Part shown: piece after piece, positions 1-6,358 of the stretch
Position numbering within the stretch: the stretch's first letter is position 1
How the letters are laid out: each line of letters begins with the position of its first letter
Assembly: GCA_013697365.1 (NCBI GenBank)
Contig: JACCXA010000154.1
Span: 1-9,890, forward strand
Origin: Chthoniobacterales bacterium
GTDB taxonomy: Bacteria; Verrucomicrobiota; Verrucomicrobiia; Chthoniobacterales; UBA10450
Reading direction: 5' to 3'
Length of the DNA stretch: 9,890 bases
Notes under the pieces: model-generated
The model's database searches: none
Seen by the model: only the letters and a program-made list of their open reading frames with translations
Told to the model about the DNA's origin: nothing
Translations under genes and position numbers: made by a program

Positions 1-1495
1 AAATGGGCGTCATCGATTCGCCGGCTTTGATCAAAAGCCACTTATTGCTCTCCGGCTCGCGTTTGTCCTTCACCAGGATCCACTCGCCTTTGAGTTTCTG
101 ACCCTGCATTACGATGTGCATCTTGCCAGCCCAGAAGGCGGTGGCGGCGTTGCCGGTAATGTCGTCGTAGACACCGTAATCCCAGACCATGACTGTCCCG
201 GCGCCGTAATTTCCCGGTGGGATCGTGCCTTCGAACTTCTCGTAGTCGAGTGGGTGATCCTCTACGTGCATCGCGAGCCGGGCCACCTTTAACTCCGTCG
301 GCGGACCTTTCGGGACAGCCCAGGAACGCAGCACGCCTTGCATCTCCAAACGCCAGTCATAGTGCAAATGACTAGCAGCATGTTTCTGAATGACAAAACG
401 ATGATGGCTGCGGCCTTCGATGTCCTGGGCGACACGGGCGGCCGGTTCGGGTGTGCGCGTCAGATCGCGTTTCGCCGTGTATTCGCGCAGGGTTTTATCG
501 ATTGGGCGAGATTTGCCGCTGTCTTTTGTATTGCGCGGCCACCGACTCAGCTTCGGCGGCGGCCCTGCGGAAAGCGCCTTTGTAAATGCTGCCGGCAGTT
601 CCTGTTTCAACTTCAGCACCGGCTCGAAGAGATCGCCTAGCTTCCCCGTTCGCTTCACTGCTGCTTCCGCCGTAAAGACGAGGCGCTTCGCGTCACGCCG
701 TTGCACAGCCCGGGCCAGCTCGTCCCAGGCGACCGGCATCGAGATAAAAGGCCGTTCTCCTTTCGCCCGCATTGCGTAGACACAGACCGTCGTTTTGAAA
801 TCTGAGTTCTGGCTCCAATCGATCAGCACTTTGCCGGTCCGGAGGGTTTTTGCCATGTCGGAGACGACGCCTTTCGGCATTTGGTGCGCAACTAGTTCGG
901 CGACGGTTTTGGCGAATGGTTGTGTCATCTCGTAAGTCGCCTCGCCATTCAAAGGCACGCTGAGATGCAGGCCCTTGGAGCCGGACACTTTCATGAACGA
1001 CTCCAGACCCCAGGCCGCGAAGACTTCGCGTAAGTGCAGGGCGACCCAGCCGCAATCGATGATGTCGGCCGGTTCGCCCGGATCGAGGTCGAAGACGATA
1101 GAGGTCGGCTGGTTTAACTCCGGCGAACGGGCGAGCAGGACGTGCTTTTCGATGTCACCGAGGTTGGTCACCCAGGTCAGGGTCGCACGATCGTTGACCA
1201 GCACATAGTGGATGGCGGACCCCCCTTCACTGCGCGGGACCGCGAATGTCTTCACCCAATCCGGTTTGTGTTTCGGCGCATTTTTCTCGTAGAAATGTTC
1301 TCCCGCGATCCCTTCCGGGTAGCGTTTCAAAGTCAGCGGGCGATCGCGCAAGTGCGGCAGGATGGTGTCGGCGATTGCGCTATAAAAGCTGAGGACTTCG
1401 CCCTTTGTATAGCCGCTCGTGGGGTAATAGACTTTCTCGACATTAGAGATCGTCAACTTACGTCCATCTACCTCGACGTGCTGTTTTCCCGGCAT
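1..1495 (-). CDS. ligD: LigD: polymerase and 3'-phosphoesterase domains of the NHEJ repair enzyme (3' end of gene outside window)
   Basis: The minus strand is open without a stop for 498 codons from an ATG at 1495-1493 to the window edge. Residues about 1-290 match the LigD primase-polymerase domain. The metal-binding motif FDLDPG has D136 and D138, SGSKGLH spans 171-177, and the third carboxylate is D226 in VLIDW. Residues about 360-498 match the phosphoesterase domain. H372, H378, D380, R382, E384 and H414 reproduce the known spacing of the Pseudomonas active site (H42, H48, D50, R52, E54, H84). In this family the polymerase fills ends and adds ribonucleotides, while the phosphoesterase trims 3' ends during Ku-dependent break repair. 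The order polymerase then phosphoesterase is the mycobacterial one, so a ligase domain could follow to the left; none is visible here. GAGG about 8 nt upstream supports the start. The gene lies 73 bp downstream of the M28 peptidase gene on the same strand. No Ku gene is in the window. Confidence 0.93.
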   Translation of the reverse strand, partial: MPGKQHVEVDGRKLTISNVEKVYYPTSGYTKGEVLSFYSAIADTILPHLRDRPLTLKRYPEGIAGEHFYEKNAPKHKPDWVKTFAVPRSEGGSAIHYVLVNDRATLTWVTNLGDIEKHVLLARSPELNQPTSIVFDLDPGEPADIIDCGWVALHLREVFAAWGLESFMKVSGSKGLHLSVPLNGEATYEMTQPFAKTVAELVAHQMPKGVVSDMAKTLRTGKVLIDWSQNSDFKTTVCVYAMRAKGERPFISMPVAWDELARAVQRRDAKRLVFTAEAAVKRTGKLGDLFEPVLKLKQELPAAFTKALSAGPPPKLSRWPRNTKDSGKSRPIDKTLREYTAKRDLTRTPEPAARVAQDIEGRSHHRFVIQKHAASHLHYDWRLEMQGVLRSWAVPKGPPTELKVARLAMHVEDHPLDYEKFEGTIPPGNYGAGTVMVWDYGVYDDITGNAATAFWAGKMHIVMQGQKLKGEWILVKDKREPESNKWLLIKAGESMTPI

Positions 1496-1568
1496 GTTTG
1501 CCCTCGGAAAAATAAATCCGCTTTGAGGACCACCGACTCACGCCCGCGGGCGGCAACGAAGGCCGCTC

Positions 1569-3248
1569 TTACGGCCGCGCCTTGCCCAGCATCTGGTCGC
1601 GTTTGGCTTTGAACTCGTTTCCCGGTTTCCACTCCGGCCATTTGTCAGCATTCGCGACCTGGTAGCCGACTTCGAAGAGGAGCTGCACGTCCTGCGCCGC
1701 GCCGGAGAGATCCCAGCCCGGGTCAATCTCATCGGAGGGCTGATGGTAAATATTGGCAACGTATTCTTCCATTTTCTGCTGGCCGAAGCCGGGCGGTTTG
1801 TCGGGGAAATCTTTGCCCCGCCCGGTGTAGAGCGAGGGCACGCCGAACTTCGAGAATTCAAACTGATCGGCGCGATAGAAACTACCGCGCTCTGGTTTGC
1901 TGTTCGGGACAAGAACGCGGCCCTGACGCTTTGCAGCTTCGCCTAACAAGTCGTCGAGGTCGGAGTTCCCGTCGCTCACATCTTCGATGTCGCGCGTTTT
2001 TCCCCAGACGCTCGTCCCGTCGATGTTGATATCGGCCACGGTCCTGGCGAGCGGATAGAGCGGGTTCTCCGCGTAGTATTTCGCACCGAGCAGACCGGCT
2101 TCCTCGGCCGTGGTTGCCATGATCAGGACGGAGCGTTTCGTCGCCGTCGGCAGCTTCATGTGGGCCTCGCCCAGCTCGAGGATGGCGGCAACACCGGAAG
2201 CGTTATCGAGCGCCCCGTTAAAGATGTTATCGCCGGATACATCGGGATTTTTGCCCAGGTGATCCCAGTGTGCGGTGTAAAGAATCCATTCGTCCTTTAA
2301 TTTCGGATCTCGGCCCTCGATCCGGCCGACCACGTTGTGCGACTTGAAGGAGCGGATGGTTTGTTTGAGCTGGAAGGTGGCATTCGCACCGAGTGAGACC
2401 GGCTTGAAATCCTTGCTCAGCGCCGCCTTTTTCAGGGCGTCGAAATCCTGGCCGCTTTCAGCCATGAGCTTTTTGGCGACGTCCAGCGTGACCCACGAAC
2501 GGACGCCGACCTGATCCATATTCTTGTTCGCGGCATCGATCTCGAAGTTCTCCTTCGACCAGCTGGATTGAACGACAGAGTACGGATAGGCGGCAGGCTC
2601 GGTCTCGTGGATGATAACAGCGGCGGCGGCTCCTTTCTCGGCGGCGATCTCATACTTGTAAGTCCAGCGGCCGTAATAAGTCATGGCGCGGCCCCGGAAC
2701 ATTTTTTGGTCGAGCTGGGCAGCGTCACTCGAGCTTGGAAGGGCGGGATCGTTGATCAGCATCAGGATCGTCTTGCCCTTCACATCGACGCCTTTGTAAT
2801 CATCCCAGCCAAACTCTGGCGCCACGACGCCGTAACCGACAAACACGACCTCCGAGTTCTCGACGCTGATGCTGTCTTGGAGGCGGGCCGAGGAGGCGAC
2901 GTAATCTTCGGGGAACTTCAGGTCCATCTGCCTCCCATTCACCTCGAGGCGCGCGGTTGGCTTCGTGATGATCCCAGCGAGCGGCACTTCCTGCGTGTAA
3001 GTGCCGTTCGGATTGCCGGGCTTCAGGCCGATGGATTTGAACTGTTCGCTGATGTAATTGACGGAAAGCTCCTCGCCTCTCGAACCCGGCGCGCGCCCTT
3101 CGAATTCATCGGACGCCAGGACCTTGATGTGTTTCATCAAGTCGCCGGCGTTGATGGAGTCGAGGGCCGGTTTTTGAGGAAGGTCGGGAGGGGCGGCCAC
3201 GGCAAAAGGGGCGAGGAGCAAGCAGAGCAGGAGAACGTTTCGTTTCAT
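1569..3248 (-). CDS. Secreted M28-family zinc metallopeptidase (aminopeptidase) with PA-like insert
   Basis: This 559-residue protein starts with a signal peptide: MKR, a leucine-rich core to about residue 17, and a probable cut after AVA near residue 19. It is therefore likely exported. Residues about 130-300 resemble a protease-associated (PA) insert, with VVFVGYGVVAP near 134-144 and a G-K-T-I-L-M strand. The M28 catalytic domain follows, and all expected ligands are visible: H327 and D329 in TAHWDHLG, bridging D348 in GALDNASG, catalytic E382 with E383 in TAEEAG, D410 in NIDG, and H502 in YHQPSDE. M28 enzymes bind two zinc ions and usually remove N-terminal residues from peptides; the exact specificity cannot be read from the sequence. 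The gene lies downstream of an oligopeptide-binding lipoprotein gene on the same strand, which fits peptide scavenging. No Shine-Dalgarno sequence is evident before the ATG; a small hairpin ends 12 nt upstream of it instead. Confidence 0.92.
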   Translation of the reverse strand: MKRNVLLLCLLLAPFAVAAPPDLPQKPALDSINAGDLMKHIKVLASDEFEGRAPGSRGEELSVNYISEQFKSIGLKPGNPNGTYTQEVPLAGIITKPTARLEVNGRQMDLKFPEDYVASSARLQDSISVENSEVVFVGYGVVAPEFGWDDYKGVDVKGKTILMLINDPALPSSSDAAQLDQKMFRGRAMTYYGRWTYKYEIAAEKGAAAAVIIHETEPAAYPYSVVQSSWSKENFEIDAANKNMDQVGVRSWVTLDVAKKLMAESGQDFDALKKAALSKDFKPVSLGANATFQLKQTIRSFKSHNVVGRIEGRDPKLKDEWILYTAHWDHLGKNPDVSGDNIFNGALDNASGVAAILELGEAHMKLPTATKRSVLIMATTAEEAGLLGAKYYAENPLYPLARTVADINIDGTSVWGKTRDIEDVSDGNSDLDDLLGEAAKRQGRVLVPNSKPERGSFYRADQFEFSKFGVPSLYTGRGKDFPDKPPGFGQQKMEEYVANIYHQPSDEIDPGWDLSGAAQDVQLLFEVGYQVANADKWPEWKPGNEFKAKRDQMLGKARP

Positions 3249-3260
3249 GAGGTGTTGTAG

Positions 3261-3279
3261 GGGAAGCTGCCAGCTTCCC
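3261..3279. repeat. Small palindrome (8-bp perfect stem, 3-nt loop)
   Basis: GGGAAGCT and AGCTTCCC pair around the loop GCC. The element lies between the lipoprotein gene and the M28 gene, ending 12 nt upstream of the M28 start codon on the minus strand. No T-run follows on either strand, so it is not a classical terminator. It resembles small dispersed palindromes seen in verrucomicrobial genomes (from memory). Confidence 0.6.
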
Positions 3280-3288
3280 GAGAATGAG

Positions 3289-3311
3289 AGGAGAAGGTAA
3301 CAGCTTCTCCT
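3289..3311. repeat. Small palindrome overlapping the stop codon of the lipoprotein gene
   Basis: AGGAGAAG pairs perfectly with CTTCTCCT across the 7-nt loop GTAACAG. Its right end covers two bases of the TAG stop (3312-3310, minus strand) of the peptide-binding protein gene. It lies 9 bp from the neighbouring palindrome at 3261-3279, giving a tandem hairpin pair in the intergenic space. It may slow or protect the 3' end of the upstream message, but no U-tract supports intrinsic termination. Confidence 0.55.
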
Positions 3312-5124
3312 ATAACTCCAATCGAACGTGCTTATATGGGTGGTGATCCAGGATCGTCGGATACCAGCCTTTTACGCTCGGGCGAATGAGGAATCCGTGT
3401 GTGTAAAAGTAGACTGGGAGGATAGGCGCCTCTTCCAGAAGGATCGCTTCGGCCTGTCGAAAGGCGGTGTAACGTGCTGCCTGATCAGCGGTCCGGCCGG
3501 CTTCTGCAATCAGGCGATCATACTCGGGGTTCGACCAGCCGGTCATATTATTACCGGCACCCGGGAGCCACAGATTGAGAAAGGAATTCGGGTCGTTGTA
3601 ATCGCCGATCCAGGTGGACCGGATGACCTGGTAATTCATCTGGCGACGGGAATCGAAGTAAACCTTTTGCTCCTGATTTAGGAGCGTGGCCGCGACGTTC
3701 AGGTTCTTGCGCCACATCTGCTGGATCGCTTCGGCGATAATCTTATGGTTCTCGGAGGTGTTGAACAGGATCTCGATGGGCGGGAGGCCGCGGCCTTCCG
3801 GAAAGCCAGCTTCCGCCAGCAGGCGCCGCGCTTGTGGGACATCGTAGGGCAACGACGCGGCGGAGGTGTATCCGGCGGTGTTCGGCGGAGTGAACGCATT
3901 CGCGGGGAGCTGGGCGCCGCGGGTGACGTTGTCGACAATGCTCTGGCGATCGATCGCGAGAGCGAGGGCGCGGCGCACCAGACGACTGTCGAGCGGCGGC
4001 TTCGTCACATTTACCCGAAAAAAATAGGTGCCGAGATAGGGATCGATCCGGAGGAGGTCCGGTTGTTCGCGGCGATAGCGGTCGATGCGGTTAACCGGGA
4101 TCGCGTCTGTCACATGCAATTGGCCCGATCGAAACGCCCGCTCTTCCACGTCGACGCTGTCGATAGTGTGAAAGACGATGGCGTTCAGCGCGACGCTCGA
4201 CGCGTCCCAGTAGGTAGGACTTTTCTTAACGCGGACGCGCACGTTCAGGCGCCATTCTTCGAGGTTGAAAGGGCCGTTGCCCACGAAGCGGTTCGGCAGA
4301 GTCCAACGGCTACCGCGCTCGTTGACCGGTCCGTGTTTTTGCACGGTCGGGATGTGAACCGGGAACCATGAGTAGTGACTGAGCAGCGAGAGGAAGTAGG
4401 GGGTGGGATTCGCCAGGCGCATGATCAAGGTGCGCGCATCCGGCGCCTCAAAGCCGACCTTGGTGAAATCGGTCAATTCGCCTTTATGAAACGCCTCGGC
4501 GTTCTGCACCGGGTAGAGCATGTAGGCGTTATCGGCCGCGAGCGCCGGGGAAAGGATGCGGCGATACGATTCGACGAAATCTTGGGAGGTGATCGAGTCG
4601 CCGTTCGACCATTTCGCGTTCTCGCGGAGGTGGAAGGTGTAGGTCTTGCCGTCCTCCGAGATGTCCCAGCGCTCCGCCACCCCGGGCACGGGGTGGAGGT
4701 CCTTCGGATCTTCTCCCACCAGCCCTTCCAGGAGGGCGGAGAGGATGTTGAATTCGCTCACGCTGTTGACGATTTGCGGGTCGAGATCCTGGACTTCCTG
4801 GCCGTTTCCTTTGTGCAGGATCTGGAGGCGGTTGCCCTTGTCGACGTTTGATTCCGGCCGTGAGCAGGAAACGAGGAGCAGCGTCGCAGCAAAGAGCGCG
4901 GGGGTTCTTCCCGGTCCGATGTTCGGTGTTCGATGTTCGATGTTCGATGTTTTCCCTTTTCCCAGGCTGAACACTGAACATCGAACATCGAACGCCGAAC
5001 ATCGAAGGTAGAGAGCGAGCACGAGAGAACGTTGCGCGAAGGGCCATTGAAGGCCATCGAAGGATTGTGTAAAAGCGCGAGGAGAGATGCGTGAATTCGG
5101 CGAAAAATTCCTCGTAGCGTTCAT
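3310..5124 (-). CDS. Oligopeptide-binding lipoprotein of an ABC importer (OppA/DppA type, SBP_bac_5); start uncertain
   Basis: From about residue 98 onward this is a family-5 solute-binding protein: an N-terminal LDPQIVNS segment, the family pattern KWSNGD near 170-175 followed by DFVESYRRILSP, and a C-terminal lobe ending near residue 604. A lipobox L84-V85-S86-C87 after a hydrophobic stretch (77-85) predicts a lipid-anchored protein of about 518 mature residues, normal for the family. Such proteins capture peptides for an ABC permease. No permease or ATPase genes are adjacent, so it may be an orphan receptor. The only in-frame ATG upstream of the lipobox is at 5124, which overlaps marC by 38 bp on the opposite strand and is doubtful. 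GTG codons at 5022 and 4974 are alternatives. None has a clear ribosome binding site. Residues 41-69 are encoded by an inverted heptamer repeat, so the original start has probably been disturbed. Confidence 0.88.
   Translation of the reverse strand: MNATRNFSPNSRISPRAFTQSFDGLQWPFAQRSLVLALYLRCSAFDVRCSVFSLGKGKTSNIEHRTPNIGPGRTPALFAATLLLVSCSRPESNVDKGNRLQILHKGNGQEVQDLDPQIVNSVSEFNILSALLEGLVGEDPKDLHPVPGVAERWDISEDGKTYTFHLRENAKWSNGDSITSQDFVESYRRILSPALAADNAYMLYPVQNAEAFHKGELTDFTKVGFEAPDARTLIMRLANPTPYFLSLLSHYSWFPVHIPTVQKHGPVNERGSRWTLPNRFVGNGPFNLEEWRLNVRVRVKKSPTYWDASSVALNAIVFHTIDSVDVEERAFRSGQLHVTDAIPVNRIDRYRREQPDLLRIDPYLGTYFFRVNVTKPPLDSRLVRRALALAIDRQSIVDNVTRGAQLPANAFTPPNTAGYTSAASLPYDVPQARRLLAEAGFPEGRGLPPIEILFNTSENHKIIAEAIQQMWRKNLNVAATLLNQEQKVYFDSRRQMNYQVIRSTWIGDYNDPNSFLNLWLPGAGNNMTGWSNPEYDRLIAEAGRTADQAARYTAFRQAEAILLEEAPILPVYFYTHGFLIRPSVKGWYPTILDHHPYKHVRLEL
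4917..5004. repeat. Inverted repeat made of GTTCGAT heptamers, inside the 5' end of the lipoprotein ORF
   Basis: The left arm 4917-4951 and the reverse complement of the right arm 4970-5004 match at 32 of 35 positions, with an 18-bp spacer (4952-4969). Each arm is itself a tandem array with period 7: GTTCGGT then three GTTCGAT units on the left, and GTTCGGC, GTTCGAT, GTTCGAT, GTTCAGT on the right arm read in reverse. A single strand could fold into a long stem. Period 7 cycles through all reading frames, so no stop codon appears and the array is translatable as FDVRCS-like peptides. I recall similar arrays in verrucomicrobial and planctomycete genomes; how they spread is unknown to me. Confidence 0.9.
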
Positions 5125-5668
5125 CCCGCTTTTTGTGGCAATCGATCCGATCGGGTTGGCGGCGGTGTTTATCGGGCTTGGCTCTCAAGTGAAGCCGCAG
5201 CGGCGGCAAGCGGAAGGCAATCTCGGCTTACTCACGGGGCTGGCGGTTGCCATCGGGTTCATTTTCCTCGGCAAGATTATCTTCGCCGCCCTGGGGATCA
5301 CCGTCGGGGATTTCCAGGTCGCGGGCGGTTTGATCCTGCTTGGGCTCGCAGTGCGTGAGCTGCTCGATCTTCAGAACGAAAATCGGCCCTGCGGTGAAGC
5401 GTTCGGCGTGGTGCCACTCGGGATGCCGCTCATCGCCGGACCGGCGCTCCTGACCGCGCTGCTCATCCTGGTGGACACGGTCGGTGTGCTCTTCACGCTG
5501 CTCTCCCTGCTCGCGAATCTGCTCCTGGTCGGATTTGCCTTTCGGAATGCCGATCGCCTCTCGCGTCTGCTCGGTCAGCGCGGGTTGAACGGCGCGTCCA
5601 AGCTGATCTCGCTGCTGCTTGCCGCGATCGCGGTGAGCCTGATCCGGCGCGGTTGGCAGGCGCCATAG
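5087..5668 (+). CDS. MarC-family integral membrane protein
   Basis: This 193-residue protein is almost entirely hydrophobic, with about six membrane segments (roughly 8-32, 46-69, 73-93, 110-130, 133-153, 172-186). Family features are AIDPIGLAAVF (18-28), matching the D-P-x-G pattern in the first helix, and the related PLIAGPALLTALL (114-126) after the midpoint; together they give the internal two-fold repeat typical of MarC. Length fits the family (about 200). MarC was once linked to multiple antibiotic resistance, but that role was withdrawn and the function is unknown. GAGGAG at 5079-5084 lies only 2 nt from the ATG, an unusually short spacing, yet no better in-frame start exists. It is divergent from the peptide-binding lipoprotein gene, whose longest ORF overlaps its first codons. 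No partner gene suggests a substrate. Confidence 0.9.
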   Translation: MREFGEKFLVAFIPLFVAIDPIGLAAVFIGLGSQVKPQRRQAEGNLGLLTGLAVAIGFIFLGKIIFAALGITVGDFQVAGGLILLGLAVRELLDLQNENRPCGEAFGVVPLGMPLIAGPALLTALLILVDTVGVLFTLLSLLANLLLVGFAFRNADRLSRLLGQRGLNGASKLISLLLAAIAVSLIRRGWQAP

Positions 5669-5685
5669 AGGACGCGCGTGCGTGG

Positions 5686-5715
5686 CTGTCGTCCCGAGCG
5701 AAGTCGAGGGACCTC
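5686..5715 (+). repeat. Dispersed repeat copy (CTGTCGTCCCGAGCGAAG...)
   Basis: The segment reads CTGTCGTCCCGAGCGAAG followed by TCGAGGGACC. It is a diverged version of the CTGTCATCCTGAGCGAAG type repeat that I recall as common between genes in environmental bacterial genomes. A second copy in opposite orientation lies 84 bp downstream at 5800-5837. Together with the stretch between them they fill the 178-bp gap between marC and the CoA-binding protein gene, where I see no gene. Confidence 0.7.
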
Positions 5716-5799
5716 CCGGCGACACCGACGGTTTTTGCGGACGCCGAGCGTCGATCAGAGTAAGCGCTGTGAGGATTCAGAACCGAAGCTGACTCGCGC

Positions 5800-5837
5800 G
5801 ATCCTTCGACTCCGCTGCGCTTCGCTCAGGATGACAG
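5800..5837 (-). repeat. Second, inverted copy of the dispersed repeat
   Basis: Read on the minus strand this gives CTGTCATCCTGAGCGAAG, then CGCAGCGGAG, then TCGAAGGATC. Compared with the copy at 5686-5715, the first 18 bases match at 16 positions, and this copy has 10 extra bases in the middle. Inverted copies at the convergent 3' ends of two genes could form a stem-loop in either transcript. Confidence 0.7.
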
Positions 5838-5846
5838 AAGCAAGTG

Positions 5847-6215
5847 CTAGAAGCTGCCGACTTGCAGCATGACGAGCGTGCAGGCTTCGACCGCTTCAAT
5901 CCCGGCCGCCTCGGCCTTCGCCGTTAGCTCCGGGTTCTCGGCTCCGGGATTCATAATGATCCGGCGAGGCTTTGCGGCCACGATCTCGTCAATCAACGGA
6001 TCGGAGCGCTGTTTGCCCAGATAGAGAGTAACAGTGTCGACTGGTTCAGGAATTTCGCTGAGGCTGGCGTAGCAAGGCTCGCCGAGGACTTCCTTGAACG
6101 CCGGATTCACCGGAATGGCGCGGTGCCCGTGTTGTCGGAGCATCTCCATGGCTCGATACGCGTAACGGTCGGGCTTCGGGGAGGCGCCGAGGACGGCGAC
6201 TGTTTCAGTGGGCAT
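5847..6215 (-). CDS. CoA-binding domain protein (YccU-like, Rossmann fold)
   Basis: This 122-residue protein is a single CoA-binding domain. The first strand and nucleotide loop are VAVLGASPKPDRYAYRAM (6-23). The pattern continues with IPVNP (34-38), a V-D-T-V-T-L-Y strand (59-65), and IIMNPGAENPEL (86-97), and ends with the ACTLVML strand (111-117). Members bind coenzyme A or a related nucleotide, and most have no assigned reaction. C112 stands where many family members keep a cysteine near the end (from memory). The protein is slightly shorter than the usual 130-140 residues but has no visible break. The ATG at 6215 has no clear Shine-Dalgarno sequence. It is convergent with marC and divergent from hpnH, so it is probably transcribed alone. 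Confidence 0.87.
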   Translation of the reverse strand: MPTETVAVLGASPKPDRYAYRAMEMLRQHGHRAIPVNPAFKEVLGEPCYASLSEIPEPVDTVTLYLGKQRSDPLIDEIVAAKPRRIIMNPGAENPELTAKAEAAGIEAVEACTLVMLQVGSF

Positions 6216-6321
6216 GTCGGTTAATGTTCGTTGGCGCGAATCTCATCGGACTCATCTCCTGCTTTGATCTGGGTTCGGCTGCGACCACGCAAGGCCTGCC
6301 GGCGGCCCAGCTTCGCGGTCA

Positions 6322-6349
6322 TTGACAGCCCATGGCCCCCCGTTACTAT
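6322..6349 (+). promoter_or_regulatory. Predicted sigma-70-type promoter for hpnH-shc
   Basis: TTGACA at 6322-6327 is a perfect -35 consensus. It is followed after 16 bp by TACTAT at 6344-6349, which matches the -10 consensus at four of six positions. Transcription would start around 6355-6358, next to the ATG at 6359. This also places the alternative upstream ATG (6332) inside the promoter spacer, arguing against that start. The site lies in the 143-bp space between the divergent CoA-binding gene and hpnH; nothing else was recognised in that space. Confidence 0.6.
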
Positions 6350-6358
6350 CCTCGCCCT

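Noticed and set aside
1561..1576. Intrinsic terminator for the M28 gene (GGCCG/CGGCC stem)
   Set aside because: The stem is only 5 bp, its loop contains the stop codon, and no T-run follows; too weak to call.
1142..1612. A 156-codon plus-strand ORF
   Set aside because: It lies opposite the intact ligD and the end of the M28 gene, and shows no recognisable domain; it is a GC-rich antisense shadow.
4917..5004. CRISPR-like array
   Set aside because: The 7-bp units are directly adjacent with no unique spacers, and no cas gene is present.
5047..5073. Promoter for marC (TTGAAG with TGTAAA)
   Set aside because: Spacing is only 15 bp and both boxes are weak; not better than chance.
5847..5870. C-terminus of the CoA-binding gene rewritten by the GAAGCTGCC palindrome family
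   Set aside because: Only about 9 bases match the element at 3261-3279, and the encoded ending CTLVMLQVGSF looks like a normal family C-terminus.
5678..5872. A 64-codon plus-strand ORF between marC and the CoA-binding gene
   Set aside because: It is mostly dispersed-repeat sequence translated into arginine/serine-rich peptide, overlaps the end of the CoA-binding gene, has no ribosome binding site and resembles no protein family I know.
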